DNA of 64,000 nt from the NCBI RefSeq assembly GCF_949987535.1, contig NW_026645845.1:124001-188000 (forward strand), read 5' to 3'. The notes beneath the pieces were generated by a model. That model did not search any database. It was not told the DNA's origin and saw nothing but the letters and a program-made list of their open reading frames with translations. Made by a program: the position numbers and the translations under genes. The stretch comes from Balaenoptera acutorostrata. Lineage: Eukaryota; Chordata; Mammalia; Artiodactyla; Balaenopteridae. This document shows, one piece after another, positions 10,555 through 24,636 of this stretch (positions within the stretch are counted from its first letter, which is position 1; the number at the start of each line of letters is the position of its first letter).

Positions 10555-12314
10555 AGAAGTTGTGGTCCTCATGTACAATGGAATATCACTCAGCCATGAA
10601 ATCAACGTCATAAGGCTAGTAGCAGCACGATGAGTGGATTTAGGTACGACGATTCTAAGTGAAATAAGTCACACAGAAAAAGACACTTATCATAAGAAAT
10701 CACTTATAGAGGGAATGTAAACACCGCTACACTTGAACTGAATTACAAAACAGAACAGAGTCACACGTTCAGAAAACACACTATGGCTGCTGAACGGGAA
10801 AGGTGAGGTGGGGTGATGCATAAAACAAGGGTTTCAAATTAGCTCAGATACCGTTCCATAAACCCAATATGTAGTAGACAAGACCTACTCCTTGCTCAGT
10901 GAACTGGCCTCAACACCCCCTATTCACCGCACAAGAATATATCTGACTAGTAAGAATCTTCAAACCTATGTATTGATATCTCTCTGTAAGTGAGTCAAGG
11001 GGGTGTAAAGTGGCATAAACACAGCCGTGAAAAGCAGGTAAACCCCATTATAAAAATAAATTACTTTTCAAAACCCGTGAAACAAAGACAGTGAAAGAGA
11101 GAGAAATTCTTACAAAATTCGTTCCGGGGCTGTGATGCAACCTGGATTGACCATATCTAGACCCACAGCTGATTGAGACAAAAGGGTGGACACTCTTGGG
11201 GCTCAGAGGTTTGGTGACTTTTCATGAGACAACGCAGACCCTTTAAAGTAATACTGCATGGTACCCATCCCATGGGTCCCAAATCTCCAGGTTCAAGGGC
11301 ATCTTCCTACGTCGAAAACATGCATGAGAAACCCAGAAGATGGTACACCGTGTGATTGAGAAAGGTTTCTAAAACGCACCTCATTTCTCATCTCCTTGTG
11401 CTCCGGTTCGCCATTCCAGCCGCTTTACTAGCCATCTCCCTCCTTGGAGAATCAGCACCTTTAAACTCCTCTTCCGTACAGGTTGCAATTTGTCCTGAGG
11501 GTGAACGGCAAGAGGGGGAACCAATGAGAGACTAGCTCTAGGGGTTGGGACAGGCACAGGTCACTCTATTTTCCCATCAGGAAGAAGAATTAACCACAAG
11601 CTCAGCCTGCTCCCCAGAACCAGAAGAGGGCCTGAAGCAATCCTGCACTTTTGCGGCCAGCTCCCAAAAAAGCGACTGGAAAAATGGAGCTCAGGGGCAC
11701 TGCAATTCACAAACCTGCAGAGTTATAAATGATAACTCTCGTCCACAAATATATTGAGGGAAGGCAACGAAGAGGCTTTGAAAGCAAGGCAGAATTGCAG
11801 GAAACAGATTTCAGGAGGTAGATTCGAATCGCCTTGAAAGCACATGAAAAGCGGCAAAACGTGGACAATGATGCCCTTGGCCAAAAAGGGCGTATGCGTT
11901 TTTTCCTGAATATATTCAGGAAAAAACGCATACGCCCTTTTTAGCCAACCAAGCCACCTGGAAAGGCAAATCAGCGCTCCAGAGAAGTCTCGCTTCCCAG
12001 CGGGCAAAAGGGCCATGCGGAAAAAAGTGTCCAAACCAGAAATGCAGGACCGGCCATGGAGAAATGGGAGCCTTGCTACGCTGATGGGCGGGATGTAAAT
12101 TTCCAACAGCCACTCTGGAGAAGTGTACGGTGTGTCCTGAAACATCTAAAAAACACAGCTTGGAGAGCATAGGGCACTTCCACTCATGGGCGTATAAATT
12201 GGGAAAACTAAAAATCAGCAAGACACAGGCACCCCAAAGTTTAGGGCTGCTCTGTTGACAAGAACCCCCACTTCATTACACCTTAAATATCCAAGGAAAG
12301 AGAAAAGTGGATAA
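10555..12314 (+). repeat. Satellite monomer M7 (mixed type)
   Basis: 1,760 bp. It carries aactggcctc, gacaaaaggg, cttttcatgagac and ccacctgg. The palindrome (11877-11948) has tttttagcc in place of tttttggcc in the right arm, which removes the usual reverse-strand open frame from this unit. Confidence 0.95.
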
Positions 12315-14076
12315 AGAAGTTGTGGTCCTCATGTACAATGGAATATCACTCAGCCATGAAATCCACGTCATAAGGCTAGTAGCAGCACGATGAGTGGATT
12401 TAGGTACGACAATTCTAAGTGAAATAAGTCACACAGAAAAAGACACTTATCATAAGAAATCACTTATAGAGGGAATGTAAAAAACGCTACACTTGAACTG
12501 AATTACAAAACAGAACAGAGTCACACGTTCAGAAAACACACTATGGCTGCTGAACGGGAAAGGTGAGGTGGGGTGATGCATAAAACAAGGGTTTCAAATT
12601 AGCTCAGATACCGTTCCATAAACCCAATATGTAGTAGACAATACCTACTCCTTGCTCAGTGAACTGGCCTCAACACCCCCTATTCACCGCACAAGAATAT
12701 ATCTGACTAGTAAGAATCTTCAAACCTATGTATTGATATCTCTCTGTAAGTGAGTCAAGGGGGTGTAAAGCGGCATAAACACAGCCGTGAAAAGCAGCTA
12801 AACCCCATTATAAAAATAAATTACTTTTCAAAACCCGTGAAACAAAGACAGTGAAAGAGAGAGAAAGTCTTACAAAATTCGTTCAGGGGCTGTGATGCAA
12901 CCTGGATTGACCATATCTAGACCCACAGCTGATTGAGACATAAGGGTGGACACTCTTGGGGCTCAGAGGTTTGGTGACGTTGCATGAGACAACGCAGACC
13001 CCTTAAAGTAATACTGCATGGTACCCATCCCATGGGTCCCAAATCTCCAGGTTCAAGGGCATCTTCCTACGTCGAAAACATGCATGAGAAACCCAGAAGA
13101 TGGTACACCGTGTGATCGAGAAAGGTTTCTAAAATGCACCTCATTTCTCATCTCCTTGTGCTCCGGTTCGCCATTCCAGCCGCCGCTTTACTAGCCATCT
13201 CCCTCCTTGGAGAATCAGCACCTTTAACCTCCTCTTCCGTACAGGTTGCAATTTGTCCTGAGGGTGAACGGCAAGAGGGGAAACCAATGAGAGACTAGCT
13301 CTAGGTGTTGGGACAGGCACAGGTCACTCTATTTTCCCATCAGGAAGAAGAATTAAGCACAAGCTCAGCCTGCCCCCCAGAACCAGAAGAGGGCCTGAAG
13401 CAATCCTGCGCTTTTGCGGCCAGCTCCCAAAAAAGCGAGTTGAAAAATGGAGCTCAGGGGCACTGCAATTCACAAACCTGCAGAGTTTTAAATGATACCT
13501 CTCGTCCACAAATATATTAAGGGAAGGCAACGAAGAGGCTTTGAAAGCAAGGCAGAATTGCAGGAAACAGATTTCAGGAGGTAGATTCGAATCGCCTTGA
13601 AAGCACATGAAAAGCGGCAAAACGTGGACAATGATGCCCTTGGCCAAAAAGGGCGTATGCGTTTTTTCCTGAATATATTACGGAAAAACGCATACGGCCT
13701 TTTTGGCCAACCAAGCAACCTGGAAAGGCCAATCAGCGCTCCAAAGAAGTCTCGCTTCCCAGCGGGCAAAAGGGCCATGCGGAAAAAAGTGTCCAAACCA
13801 GAAATGCAGGACCGGCCATGGAGAAATGGGAGCCTTGCTACGCTGATGGGCGGGATGTAAATTGCCAACAGCCACTCTGGAGAAGTGTACGGTGTGTCCT
13901 GAAACATCTAAAAAACACAGCTTGGAGAGCATAGGGCACTTCCACTCATGGGCGTATAAATTGGGAAAACTAAAAATCAGCAAGACACAGGCACCCCAAA
14001 GTTTAGGGCTGCTCTGTTGACAAGAACCTCCACTTCATTACACCTTAAATATCCTAGGAAAGAGAAAAGTGGATAA
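12315..14076 (+). repeat. Satellite monomer M8, mixed / type E chimera, longest unit
   Basis: 1,762 bp: +3 bp from a duplicated gcc in cagccgccgcttt (near 13178-13186) and -1 bp in the palindrome. The first ~920 bp resemble M7; from about 13262-13303 onward it is E-type (ggtgttggg, ttaagcac, gcgcttttgc, gagttg, attaaggg). The palindrome (13640-13710) is the most damaged in its central part: attacggaaaaacgc and cggcc in the right arm. Confidence 0.95.
13640..13710. repeat. Damaged palindrome copy in M8 (71 bp)
   Basis: The left arm is consensus. The right arm has attacgg instead of attcagg, one A fewer in the A run and cggcc for cgccc. This is the copy with the most one-sided damage and an odd length, so pairing needs a bulge. 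Confidence 0.92.
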
Positions 14077-15836
14077 AGAAGTTGTGGTCCTCATGTACAA
14101 TGGAATATCACTCAGCCATGAAATCAACGTCATAAGGCTAGTAGCAGCACGATGAGTGGATTTAGGTACGACGATTCTAAGTGAAATAAGTCACACAGAA
14201 AAAGACACTTATCATAAGAAATCACTTATAGAGGGAATGTAAACACCGCTACACTTGAACTGAATTACAAAACAGAACAGAGTCACACGTTCAGAAAACA
14301 CACTATGGCTGCTGAACGGGAAAGGTGAGGTGGGGTGATGCATAAAACAAGGGTTTCAAATTAGCTCAGATACCGTTCCATAAACCCAATATGTAGTAGA
14401 CAAGACCTACTCCTTGCTCAGTGAACTGGACTCAACACCCCCTATTCACCGCACAAGAATATATCTGACTAGTAAGAATCTTCAAACCTATGTATTGATA
14501 TCTCTCTGTAAGTGAGTCAAGGGGGTGTAAAGCGGCATAAACACAGCCGTGAAAAGCAGCTAAACCCCATTATAAAAATAAATTACTTTTCAAAACCCGT
14601 GAAACAAAGACAGTGAAAGAGAGAGAAATTCTTACAAAATTCGTTCAGGGGCTGTGATGCAACCTGGATTGACCATATCTAGACCCACAGCTGATTGAGA
14701 CATAAGGGTGGACACTCTTGGGGCTCAGAGGTTTGGTGACTTTTCATGAGACAACGCAGACCCTTTAAAGTAATACTGCATCGTACCCATCCCATGGGTC
14801 CCAAATCTCCAGGTTCAAGGGCATCTTCCTACGTCGAAAACATGCATGAGAAACCCAGAAGATGGTACACCGTGTGATCGAGAAAGGTTTCTAAAACGCA
14901 CCTCATTTCTCATCTCCTTGTGCTCCGGTTCGCCATTCCAGCCGCTTTACTAGCCATCTCCCTCCTTGGAGAATCAGCACCTTTAACCTCCTCTTCCGTA
15001 CAGGTTCCAATTTGTCCTAGGGGTGAACGGCAAGAGGGGGAACCAATGAGAGACTAGCTCTAGGGGTTGGGACAGGCACAGGTCACTCTATTTTCCCATC
15101 AGGAAGAAGAATTAACCACAAGCTCAGCCTGCCCCCCAGAACCAGAAGAGGGCCTGAAGCAATCCTGCACTTTTGCGGCCAGCTCCCAAAAAAGCGACAG
15201 GAAAAATGGAGCTCACGGGCACTGCAATTCACAAACCTGCAGAGTTATAAATGATAACTCTCGTCCACAAATATATTGAGGGAAGGCAACGAAGAGGCTT
15301 TGAAAGCAAGGCAGAATTGCAGGAAACAGATTTCAGGAGGTAGATTCGAATCGCCTTGAAAGCACATGAAAAGCGGCAAAACGTGGACAATGATGCCCTT
15401 GGCCAAAAAGGGCGTATGCGTTTTTTCCTGAATATATTCAGGAAAAAACGCATACGCCCTTTTTGGCCAACCAAGCCATCTGGAAAGGCAAATCAGCGCT
15501 CCAAAGAAGTCTCGCTTCCCAGCGGGCAAAAGGGCCATGCGGAAAAAAGTATCCAAACCAGAAATGCAGGACCGGCCATGGAGAAATGGGAGCCTTGCTA
15601 CGCTGATGGGCGGGATGTAAATTGCCAACAGCCACTCTGGAGAAGTGTACGGTGTGTCCTGAAACATCTAAAAAACACAGCTTGGAGAGCATAGGGCACT
15701 TCCACTCATGGGCGTATAAATTGGGAAAACTAAAAATCAGCAAGACACAGGCACCCCAAAGTTTAGGGCTGCTCTGTTGACAAGAACCTCCACTTCATTA
15801 CACCTTAAATATCCTAGGAAAGAGAAAAGTGGATAA
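14077..15836 (+). repeat. Satellite monomer M9 (group 1)
   Basis: 1,760 bp, palindrome at 15399-15470 (perfect). It shares nearly all M1/M2 markers in the 3' two thirds (ttccaatttg, gacagg, ctcacggg, ccatctgg) but has gaatgtaaacacc instead of gagggagtg near its start. It has gcatcgtacc near 14780 and aaagtatcc near 15547. Confidence 0.96.
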
Positions 15837-17596
15837 AGAAGTTGTGGTCCTCATGTACAATGGAATATCACTCAGCCATGAAATCAACGTCATAAGGCTA
15901 GTAGCAGCACGATGAGTGGATTTAGGTACGACGATTCTAAGTGAAATAAGTCACACAGAAAAAGACACTTATCATAAGAAATCACTTATAGAGGGAATGT
16001 AAACACCGCTACACTTGAACTGAATTACAAAACAGAACAGAGTCACACGTTCAGAAAACACACTATGGCTGCTGAACGGGAAAGGTGAGGTGGGGTGATG
16101 CATAAAACAAGGGTTTCAAATTAGCTCAGATACCGTTCCATAAACCCAATATGTAGTAGACAAGACCTACTCCTTGCTCAGTGAACTGGACTCAACACCC
16201 CCTATTCACCGCACAAGAATATATCTGACTAGTAAGAATCTTCAAACCTATGTATTGATATCTCTCTGTAAGTGAGTCAAGGGGGTGTAAAGCGGCATAA
16301 ACACAGCCGTGAAAAGCAGCTAAACCCCATTATAAAAATAAATTACTTTTCAAAACCCGTGAAACAAAGACAGTGAAAGAGAGAGAAATTCTTACAAAAT
16401 TCGTTCAGGGGCTGTGATGCAACCTGGATTGACCATATCTAGACCCACAGCTGATTGAGACATAAGGGTGGACACTCTTGGGGCTCAGAGGTTTGGTGAC
16501 TTTTCATGAGACAACGCAGACCCTTTAAAGTAATACTGCATCGTACCCATCCCATGGGTCCCAAATCTCCAGGTTCAAGGGCATCTTCCTACGTCGAAAA
16601 CATGCATGAGAAACCCAGAAGATGGTACACCGTGTGATCGAGAAAGGTTTCTAAAACGCACCTCATTTCTCATCTCCTTGTGCTCCGGTTCGCCATTCCA
16701 GCCGCTTTACTAGCCATCTCCCTCCTTGGAGAATCAGCACCTTTAACCTCCTCTTCCGTACAGGTTCCAATTTGTCCTAGGGGTGAACGGCAAGAGGGGG
16801 AACCAATGAGAGACTAGCTCTAGGGGTTGGGACAGGCACAGGTCACTCTATTTTCCCATCAGGAAGAAGAATTAACCACAAGCTCAGCCTGCCCCCCAGA
16901 ACCAGAAGAGGGCCTGAAGCAATCCTGCACTTTTGCGGCCAGCTCCCAAAAAAGCGACAGGAAAAATGGAGCTCACGGGCACTGCAATTCACAAACCTGC
17001 AGAGTTATAAATGATAACTCTCGTCCACAAATATATTGAGGGAAGGCAACGAAGAGGCTTTGAAAGCAAGGCAGAATTGCAGGAAACAGATTTCAGGAGG
17101 TAGATTCGAATCGCCTTGAAAGCACATGAAAAGCGGCAAAACGTGGACAATGATGCCCTTGGCCAAAAAGGGCGTATGCGTTTTTTCCTGAATATATTCA
17201 GGAAAAAACGCATACGCCCTTTTTGGCCAACCAAGCCATCTGGAAAGGCAAATCAGCGCTCCAAAGAAGTCTCGCTTCCCAGCGGGCAAAAGGGCCATGC
17301 GGAAAAAAGTGTCCAAACCAGAAATGCAGGACCGGCCATGGAGAAATGGGAGCCTTGCTACGCTGATGGGCGGGATGTAAATTGCCAACAGCCACTCTGG
17401 AGAAGTGTACGGTGTGTCCTGAAACATCTAAAAAACACAGCTTGGAGAGCATAGGGCACTTCCACTCATGGGCGTATAAATTGGGAAAACTAAAAATCAG
17501 CAAGACACAGGCACCCCAAAGTTTAGGGCTGCTCTGTTGACAAGAACCCCCACTTCATTACACCTTAAATATCCTAGGAAAGAGAAAAGTGGATAA
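15837..17596 (+). repeat. Satellite monomer M10 (group 1), near-identical to M9
   Basis: 1,760 bp, palindrome at 17159-17230 (perfect). It shares the private gcatcgtacc variant with M9 and differs mainly at aaagtgtcc and at gaacccccac near the end, so M9/M10 look like another recent duplicate pair. Confidence 0.96.
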
Positions 17597-19356
17597 AGAA
17601 GTTGTGGTCCTCATGTACAATGGAATATCACGCAGCCATGAAATCAACGTCATAAGGCTAGTAGCAGCACGATGAGTGGATTTATGTACGACGATTCTAA
17701 GTGAAATAAGTCACACAGAAAAAGACACTTATCATAAGAAATCACTTATAGAGGGAATGTAAACACCGCTACACTTGAACTGAATTACAAAACAGAACAG
17801 AGTCACACGTTCAGAAAACACACTATGGCTGCTGAACGGGAAAGGTGAGGTGGGGTGATGCATAAAACAAGGGTTTCAAATTAGCTCAGATACCGTTCCA
17901 TAAACCCAATATGTAGTAGACAAGACCTACTCCTTGCTCAGTGAACTGGACTCAACACCCCCTATTCACCGCACAAGAATATATCTGAATAGTAAGAATC
18001 TTCAAACCTATGTATTGATATCTCTCTGTAAGTGAGTCAAGGGGGTGTAAAGCGGCATAAACACAGCCGTGAAAAGCAGCTAAACCCCATTATAAAAATA
18101 AATTACTTTTCAAAACCCGTGAAACAAAGACAGTGAAAGAGAGAGAAATTCTTACAAAATTCGTTCAGGGGCTGTGATGCAACCTGGATTGACCATATCT
18201 AGACCCACAGCTGATTGAGACATAAGGGTGGACACTCTTGGGGCTCAGAGGTTTGGTGACGTTGCATGAGACAACGCAGACCCTTTAAAGTAATACTGCA
18301 TGGTACCCATCCCATGGGTCCAAAATCTCCAGGTTCAAGGGCATCTTCCTACGTCGAAAACATGCATGAGAAACCCAGAAGATGGTACACCGTGTGATCG
18401 AGAAAGGTTTCTAAAACGCACCTCATTTCTCATCTCCTTGTGCTCCGGTTCGCCATTCCAGCCGCTTTACTAGCCATCTCCCTCCTTGGAGAATCAGCAC
18501 CTTTAACCTCCTCTTCCGTACAGGTTCCAATTTGTCCTAGGGGTGAACGGCAAGAGGGGGAACCAATGAGAGACTAGCTCTAGGGGTTGGGACAGGCACA
18601 GGTCACTCTATTTTCCCATCAGGAAGAAGAATTAACCACAAGCTCAGCCTGCCCCCCAGAACCAGAAGAGGGCCTGAAGCAATCCTGCACTTTTGCGGCC
18701 AGCTCCCAAAAAAGCGACAGGAAAAATGGAGCTCACGGGCACTGCAATTCACAAACCTGCAGAGTTATAAATGATAACTCTCGTCCACAAATATATTGAG
18801 GGAAGGCAACGAAGAGGCTTTGAAAGCAAGGCAGAATTGCAGGAAACAGATTTCAGGAGGTAGATTCGAATCGCCTTGAAAGCACATGAAAAGCGGCAAA
18901 ACGTGGACAATGATGCCCTTGGCCAAAAAGGGCGTATGCGTTTTTTCCTGAATATATTCAGGAAAAAACGCATACGCCCTTTTTGGCCAACCAAGCCATC
19001 TGGAAAGGCAAATCAGCGCTCCAAAGAAGTCTCGCTTCCCAGCGGGCAAAAGGGCCATGCGGAAAAAAGTATCCAAACCAGAAATGCAGGACCGGCCATG
19101 GAGAAATGGGAGCCTTGCTACGCTGATGGGCGGGATGTAAATTGCCAACAGCCACTCTGGAGAAGTGTACGGTGTGTCCTGAAACATCTAAAAAACACAG
19201 CTTGGAGAGCATAGGGCACTTCCACTCATGGGCGTATAAATTGGGAAAACTAAAAATCAGCAAGACACAGGCACCCCAAAGTTTAGGGCTGCTCTGTTGA
19301 CAAGAACCCACACTTCATTACACCTTAAATATCCTAAGAAAGAGAAAAGTGGATAA
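17597..19356 (+). repeat. Satellite monomer M11 (group 1)
   Basis: 1,760 bp, palindrome at 18919-18990 (perfect). It is group 1 throughout the 3' half. Local variants are atcacgcagcc (17627), tctgaatag, cgttgcatgagac near 18260 and gtccaaaatctcc. Its last bases (cccacac, cctaagaaag) already match the following G-type units. Confidence 0.96.
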
Positions 19357-21116
19357 AGAAGTTGTGGTCCTCATGTACTATGGAATATCACTCAGCCATG
19401 AAATCCACGTCATAAGGCTAGTAGCAGCACGATGAGTGGATTTAGGTACGACGATGCTAAGTGAAATAAGTCACACAGAAAAAGACACTTATCATAAGAT
19501 ATCACTTATAGAGGGAATGTAAAAACCACTACACTTGAACTGAATTACAAAACAGAACAGAGTCACACGTTCAGAAAACACACTATGGCTGCTGAACGGG
19601 AAAGGTGAGGTGGGGTGATGCATAAAACAAGGGTTTCAAATTAGCTCAGATACCGTTCCATAAACCCAATATGTAGTAGACAAGACCTACTCCTTGCTCA
19701 GTGAACTGGCCTCAACACCCCCTATTCACCGCACAAGAATATATCTGACTAGTAAGAATCTTCAAACCTATGTATTGATATCTCTCTGTAAGTGAGTCAA
19801 GGGGGTGTAAAGCGGCATAAACACAGCCGTGAAAAGCAGCTAAACCCCATTATAAAAATAAATTACTTTTCAAAACCCGTGAAACAAAGACAGTGAAAGA
19901 GAGAGAAATTCTTACAAAATTCGTTCAGGGGCTGTGATGCAAACTGGATTGACCATATCTAGACCCACAGCTGATTGAGACATAAGGGCGGACACTCTTG
20001 GGGCTCAGAGGTTTGGTGAGGTTGCGTGAGCCAACAAAGACCCTTTAAAGTAATACTGCATGGTACCCATCCCATGGGTCCCAAATCTCCAGGTTCAAGG
20101 GCATCTTCCTACGTCGAAAACATGCATGAGAAACCCAGAAGATGGTACACCGTGTGATCGGGAAAGGTTTCTAAAACGCACCTCATTTCTCATCTCCTTG
20201 TGCTCGGGTTCCCCATTCCAGCCGCTTTACTAGCCATCTCCCTCCTTGGAGAATCAGCACCTTTAACCTCCTGTTCCGTACAGGTTGCAATTTGTCCTGA
20301 GGATGAACGGGAAGAGGGGGAACCAATGAGAGGGTAGCTCTAGGGGTTGGGACAGGCACAGGTCACTCTATTTTCCCATCAGGAAGAAGAATTAACCACA
20401 AGCTCAGCCTGCCCCCCAGAACCAGAAGAGGGCCTGAAGGAATCCTGCACTTTTGCGGCCAGCTCCCAAAAAAGCGACTGGAAAAATGGAGCTCAGGGGC
20501 ACTGCAATTAACAAACCTGCAGAGTTATAAATGATAACTCTCGTTCACAAATATATTGAGGGAAGGCAACGAAGAGGCTTTGAAAGCAAGGCAGAATTGC
20601 AGGAAACAGATTTCAGGAGGTAGATTCGAATCGCCTTGAAAGCACATGAAAAGCGGCAAAACGTGGACAATGATGCCCTTGGCCAAAAAGGGCATATGCG
20701 TTTTTTCCTGAATATATTCAGGAAAAAACGCATACGCCCTTTTTGGCCAACCAAGCAACCTGGAAAGGCAAATCAGCGCTCCAAAGAAGTCTCGCTTCCC
20801 AGCGGGCAAAAGGGCCATGCGGAAAAAAGTGTCCAAACCAGAAATGCAGGACCGGCCATGGAGAAATGGGAGCCTTGCTACGCTGATGGGCGGGATGTAA
20901 ATTGCAAACAGCCACTCTGGAGAAGTGTACGGTGTGTCCTGAAACATCTAAAAAACACAGCTTGGAGAGCATAGGGCACTTCCACTCATGGGCGTATAAA
21001 TTGGGAAAACTAAAAATCAGCAAGACACAGGCACCCCAAAGTTTAGGGCTGCTCTGTTGACAAGAACCCACACTTCATTACACCTTAAATATCCTAAGAA
21101 AGAGAAAAGTGGATAA
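19357..21116 (+). repeat. Satellite monomer M12 (type G)
   Basis: 1,760 bp. G markers are tactatggaatatc at the start, acgatgctaag, aaaaaccactac, aactggcctc, caaactgg, gcgtgagccaacaaag and agagggtagctc. The palindrome (20679-20750) has gggcatatg in the left arm, a CpG-to-CpA change not matched on the right. Confidence 0.96.
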
Positions 21117-22876
21117 AGAAGTTGTGGTCCTCATGTACTATGGAATATCACTCAGCCATGAAATCCACGTCATAAGGCTAGTAGCAGCACGATGAGTGGA
21201 TTTAGGTACGACGATGCTAAGTGAAATAAGTCACACAGAAAAAGACACTTATCATAAGATATCACTTATAGAGGGAATGTAAAAACCACTACACTTGAAC
21301 TGAATTACAAAACAGAACAGAGTCACACGTTCAGAAAACACACTATGGCTGCTGAACGGGAAAGGTGAGGTGGGGTGATGCATAAAACAAGGGTTTCAAA
21401 TTAGCTCAGATACCGTTCCATAAACCCAATATGTAGTAGACAAGACCTACTCCTTGCTCAGTGAACTGGCCTCAACACCCCCTATTCACCGCACAAGAAT
21501 ATATCTGACTAGTAAGAATCTTCAAACCTATGTATTGATATCTCTCTGTAAGTGAGTCAAGGGGGTGTAAAGCGGCATAAACACAGCCGTGAAAAGCAGC
21601 TAAACCCCATTATAAAAATAAATTACTTTTCAAAACCCGTGAAACAAAGACAGTGAAAGGGAGAGAAATTCTTACAAAATTCGTTCAGGGGCTGTGATGC
21701 AAACTGGATTGACCATATCTAGACCCACAGCTGATTGAGACATAAGGGTGGACACTCTTGGGGCTCAGAGGTTTGGTGAGGTTGCGTGAGCCAACAAAGA
21801 CCCTTTAAAGTAATACTGCATGGTACCCATCCCATGGGTCCCAAATCTCCAGGTTCAAGGGCATCTTCCTACGTCGAAAACATGCATGAGAAACCCAGAA
21901 GATGGTACACCGTGTGATCGGGAAAGGTTTCTAAAACGCACCTCATTTCTCATCTCCTTGTGCTCGGGTTCGCCATTCCAGCCGCTTTACTAGCCATCTC
22001 CCTCCTTGGAGAATCAGCACCTTTAACCTCCTGTTCCGTACAGGTTGCAATTTGTCCTGAGGATGAACGGGAAGAGGGGGAACCAATGAGAGGGTAGCTC
22101 TAGGGGTTGGGACAGGCACAGGTCACTCTATTTTCCCATCAGGAAGAAGAATTAACCACAAGCTCAGCCTGCCCCCCAGAACCAGAAGAGGGCCTGAAGG
22201 AATCCTGCACTTTTGCGGCCAGCTCCCAAAAAAGCGACTGGAAAAATGGAGCTCAGGGGCACTGCAATTAACAAACCTGCAGTGTTATAAATGATAACTC
22301 TCGTCCACAAATATATTGAGGGAAGGCAACGAAGAGGCTTTGAAAGCAAGGCAGAATTGCAGGAAACAGATTTCAGGAGGTAGATTCGAATCGCCTTGAA
22401 AGCACATGAAAAGCGGCAAAACGTGGACAATGATGCCCTTGGCCAAAAAGGGCGTATGCGTTTTTTCCTAAATATACTCAGGAAAAAACGCATACGCCCT
22501 TTTTGGCCAACCAAGCCACCTTGAAAGGCAAATCAGCGCTCCAAAGAAGTCTCGCTTCCCAGCGGGCAAAAGGGCCATGCGGAAAAAAGTGTCCAAACCA
22601 GAAATGCAGGACCGGCCATGGAGAAATGGGAGCCTTGCTACGCTGATGGGCGGGATGTAAATTGCCAACAGCCACTCTGGAGAAGTGTACGGTGTGTCCT
22701 GAAACATCTAAAAAACACAGCTTGGAGAGCATAGGGCACTTCCACTCATGGGCGTATAAATTGGGAAAACTAAAAATCAGCAAGACACAGGCACCCCAAA
22801 GTTTAGGGCTGCTCTGTTGACAAGAACCCACACTTCATTACACCTTAAATATCCTAAGAAAGAGAAAAGTGGATAA
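21117..22876 (+). repeat. Satellite monomer M13 (type G), near-identical to M12
   Basis: 1,760 bp. It shares all G markers with M12, including agagggtagctc and the private gcaattaacaaacc. The palindrome (22439-22510) has two changes at the centre (cctaaatatactcagg), with the outer arms intact. Confidence 0.96.
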
Positions 22877-24636
22877 AGAAGTTGTGGTCCTCATGTACTA
22901 TGGAATATCACTCAGCCATGAAATCCACGTCATAAGGCTAGTAGCAGCACGATGAGTGGATTTAGGTACGACGATGCTAAGTGAAATAAGTCACACAGAA
23001 AAAGACACTTATCACAAGATATCACTTATAGAGGGAATGTAAAAACCACTACACTTGAACTGAATTACAAAACAGAACAGAGTCACACGTTCAGAAAACA
23101 CACTATGGCTGCTGAACGGGAAAGGTGAGGTGGGGTGATGCATAAAACAAGGGTTTCAAATTAGCTCAGATACCGTTCCATAAACCCAATATGTAGTAGA
23201 CAAGACCTACTCCTTGCTCAGTGAACTGGCCTCAACACCCCCTATTCACCACACAAGAATATATCTGACTAGTAAGAATCTTCAAACCTATGTATTGATA
23301 TCTCTCTGTAAGTGAGTCAAGGGGGTGTAAAGCGGCATAAACACAGCCGTGAAAAGCAGCTAAACCCCATTATAAAAATAAATTACTTTTCAAAACCCGT
23401 GAAACAAAGACAGTGAAAGAGAGAGAAATTCTTACAAAATTCTTTCAGGGGCTGTGATGCAAACTGGATTGACCATATCTAGACCCACAGCTGATTGAGA
23501 CATAAGGGTGGACACTCTTGGGGCTCAGAGGTTTGGTGAGGTTGCGTGAGCCAACAAAGACCCTTTAAAGTAATACTGCATGGTACCCATCCCATGGGTC
23601 CCAAATCTCCAGGTTCAAGGGCATCTTCCTACGTCGAAAACAGGCATGAGAAACCCAGAAGATGGTACACCGTTTGATCGGGAAAGGTTTCTAAAACGCA
23701 CCTCATTTCTCATCTCCTTGTGCTCGGGTTCCCCATTCTAGCCGCTTTACTAGCCATCTCCCTCCTTGGAGAATCAGCACCTTTAACCTCCTGTTCCGTA
23801 CAGGTTGCAATTTGTCCTGAGGATGAACGGGAAGAGGGGGAACCAATGAGAGACTAGCTCTAGGGGTTGGGACAGGCACAGGTCACTCTATTTTCCCATC
23901 AGGAAGAAGAATTAACCACAAGCTCAGCCTGCCCCCTAGAACCAGAAGAGGGCCTGAAGCAATCCTGCACTTTTGCGGCCAGCTCCCCAAAAAGCGCCTG
24001 GAAAAATGGAGCTCAGGGGCACTGCATTTCACAAACCTGCAGAGTTATAAATGATAACTCTCGTCCACAAATATATTGAGGGAAGGCAACGAAGAGGCTT
24101 TGAAAGCAAGGCAGAATTGCAGGAAACAGATTTCAGGAGGTAGATTCGAATCGCCTTGAAAGCACATGAAAAGCGGCAAAACGTGGACAATGATGCCCTT
24201 GGCCAAAAAGGGCGTATGCGTTTTTTCCTGAATATACTCAGGAAAAAACGCATACGCCCTTTTTGGCCAACCAAGCCACCTGGAAAGGCAAATCAGCGCT
24301 CCAAAGAAGTCTCGCTTCCCAGCGGGCAAAAGGGCCATGCGGAAAAAAGTGTCCAAACCAGAAATGCAGGACCGGCCATGGAGAAATGGGAGCCTTGCTA
24401 CGCTGATGGGCGGGATGTAAATTGCCAACAGCCACTCTGGAGAAGTGTACGGTGTGTCCTGAAACATCTAAAAAACACAGCTTGGAGAGCATAGGGCACT
24501 TCCACTCATGGGCGTATAAATTGGGAAAACTAAAAATCAGCAAGACACAGGCACCCCAAAGTTTAGGGCTGCTCTGTTGACAAGAACCCACACTTCATTA
24601 CACCTTAAATATCCTAAGAAAGAGAAAAGTGGATAA
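22877..24636 (+). repeat. Satellite monomer M14, type G / type A chimera
   Basis: 1,760 bp. The 5' half is G-type (tactatgg, gatgctaag, aacaaag). From about 23850-23935 it carries the 3' markers later seen in A-type units: ccccctagaacc, gctccccaaaaagcgcctgg and gcatttcac. The palindrome (24199-24270) has one central change (atactcagg). Confidence 0.95.
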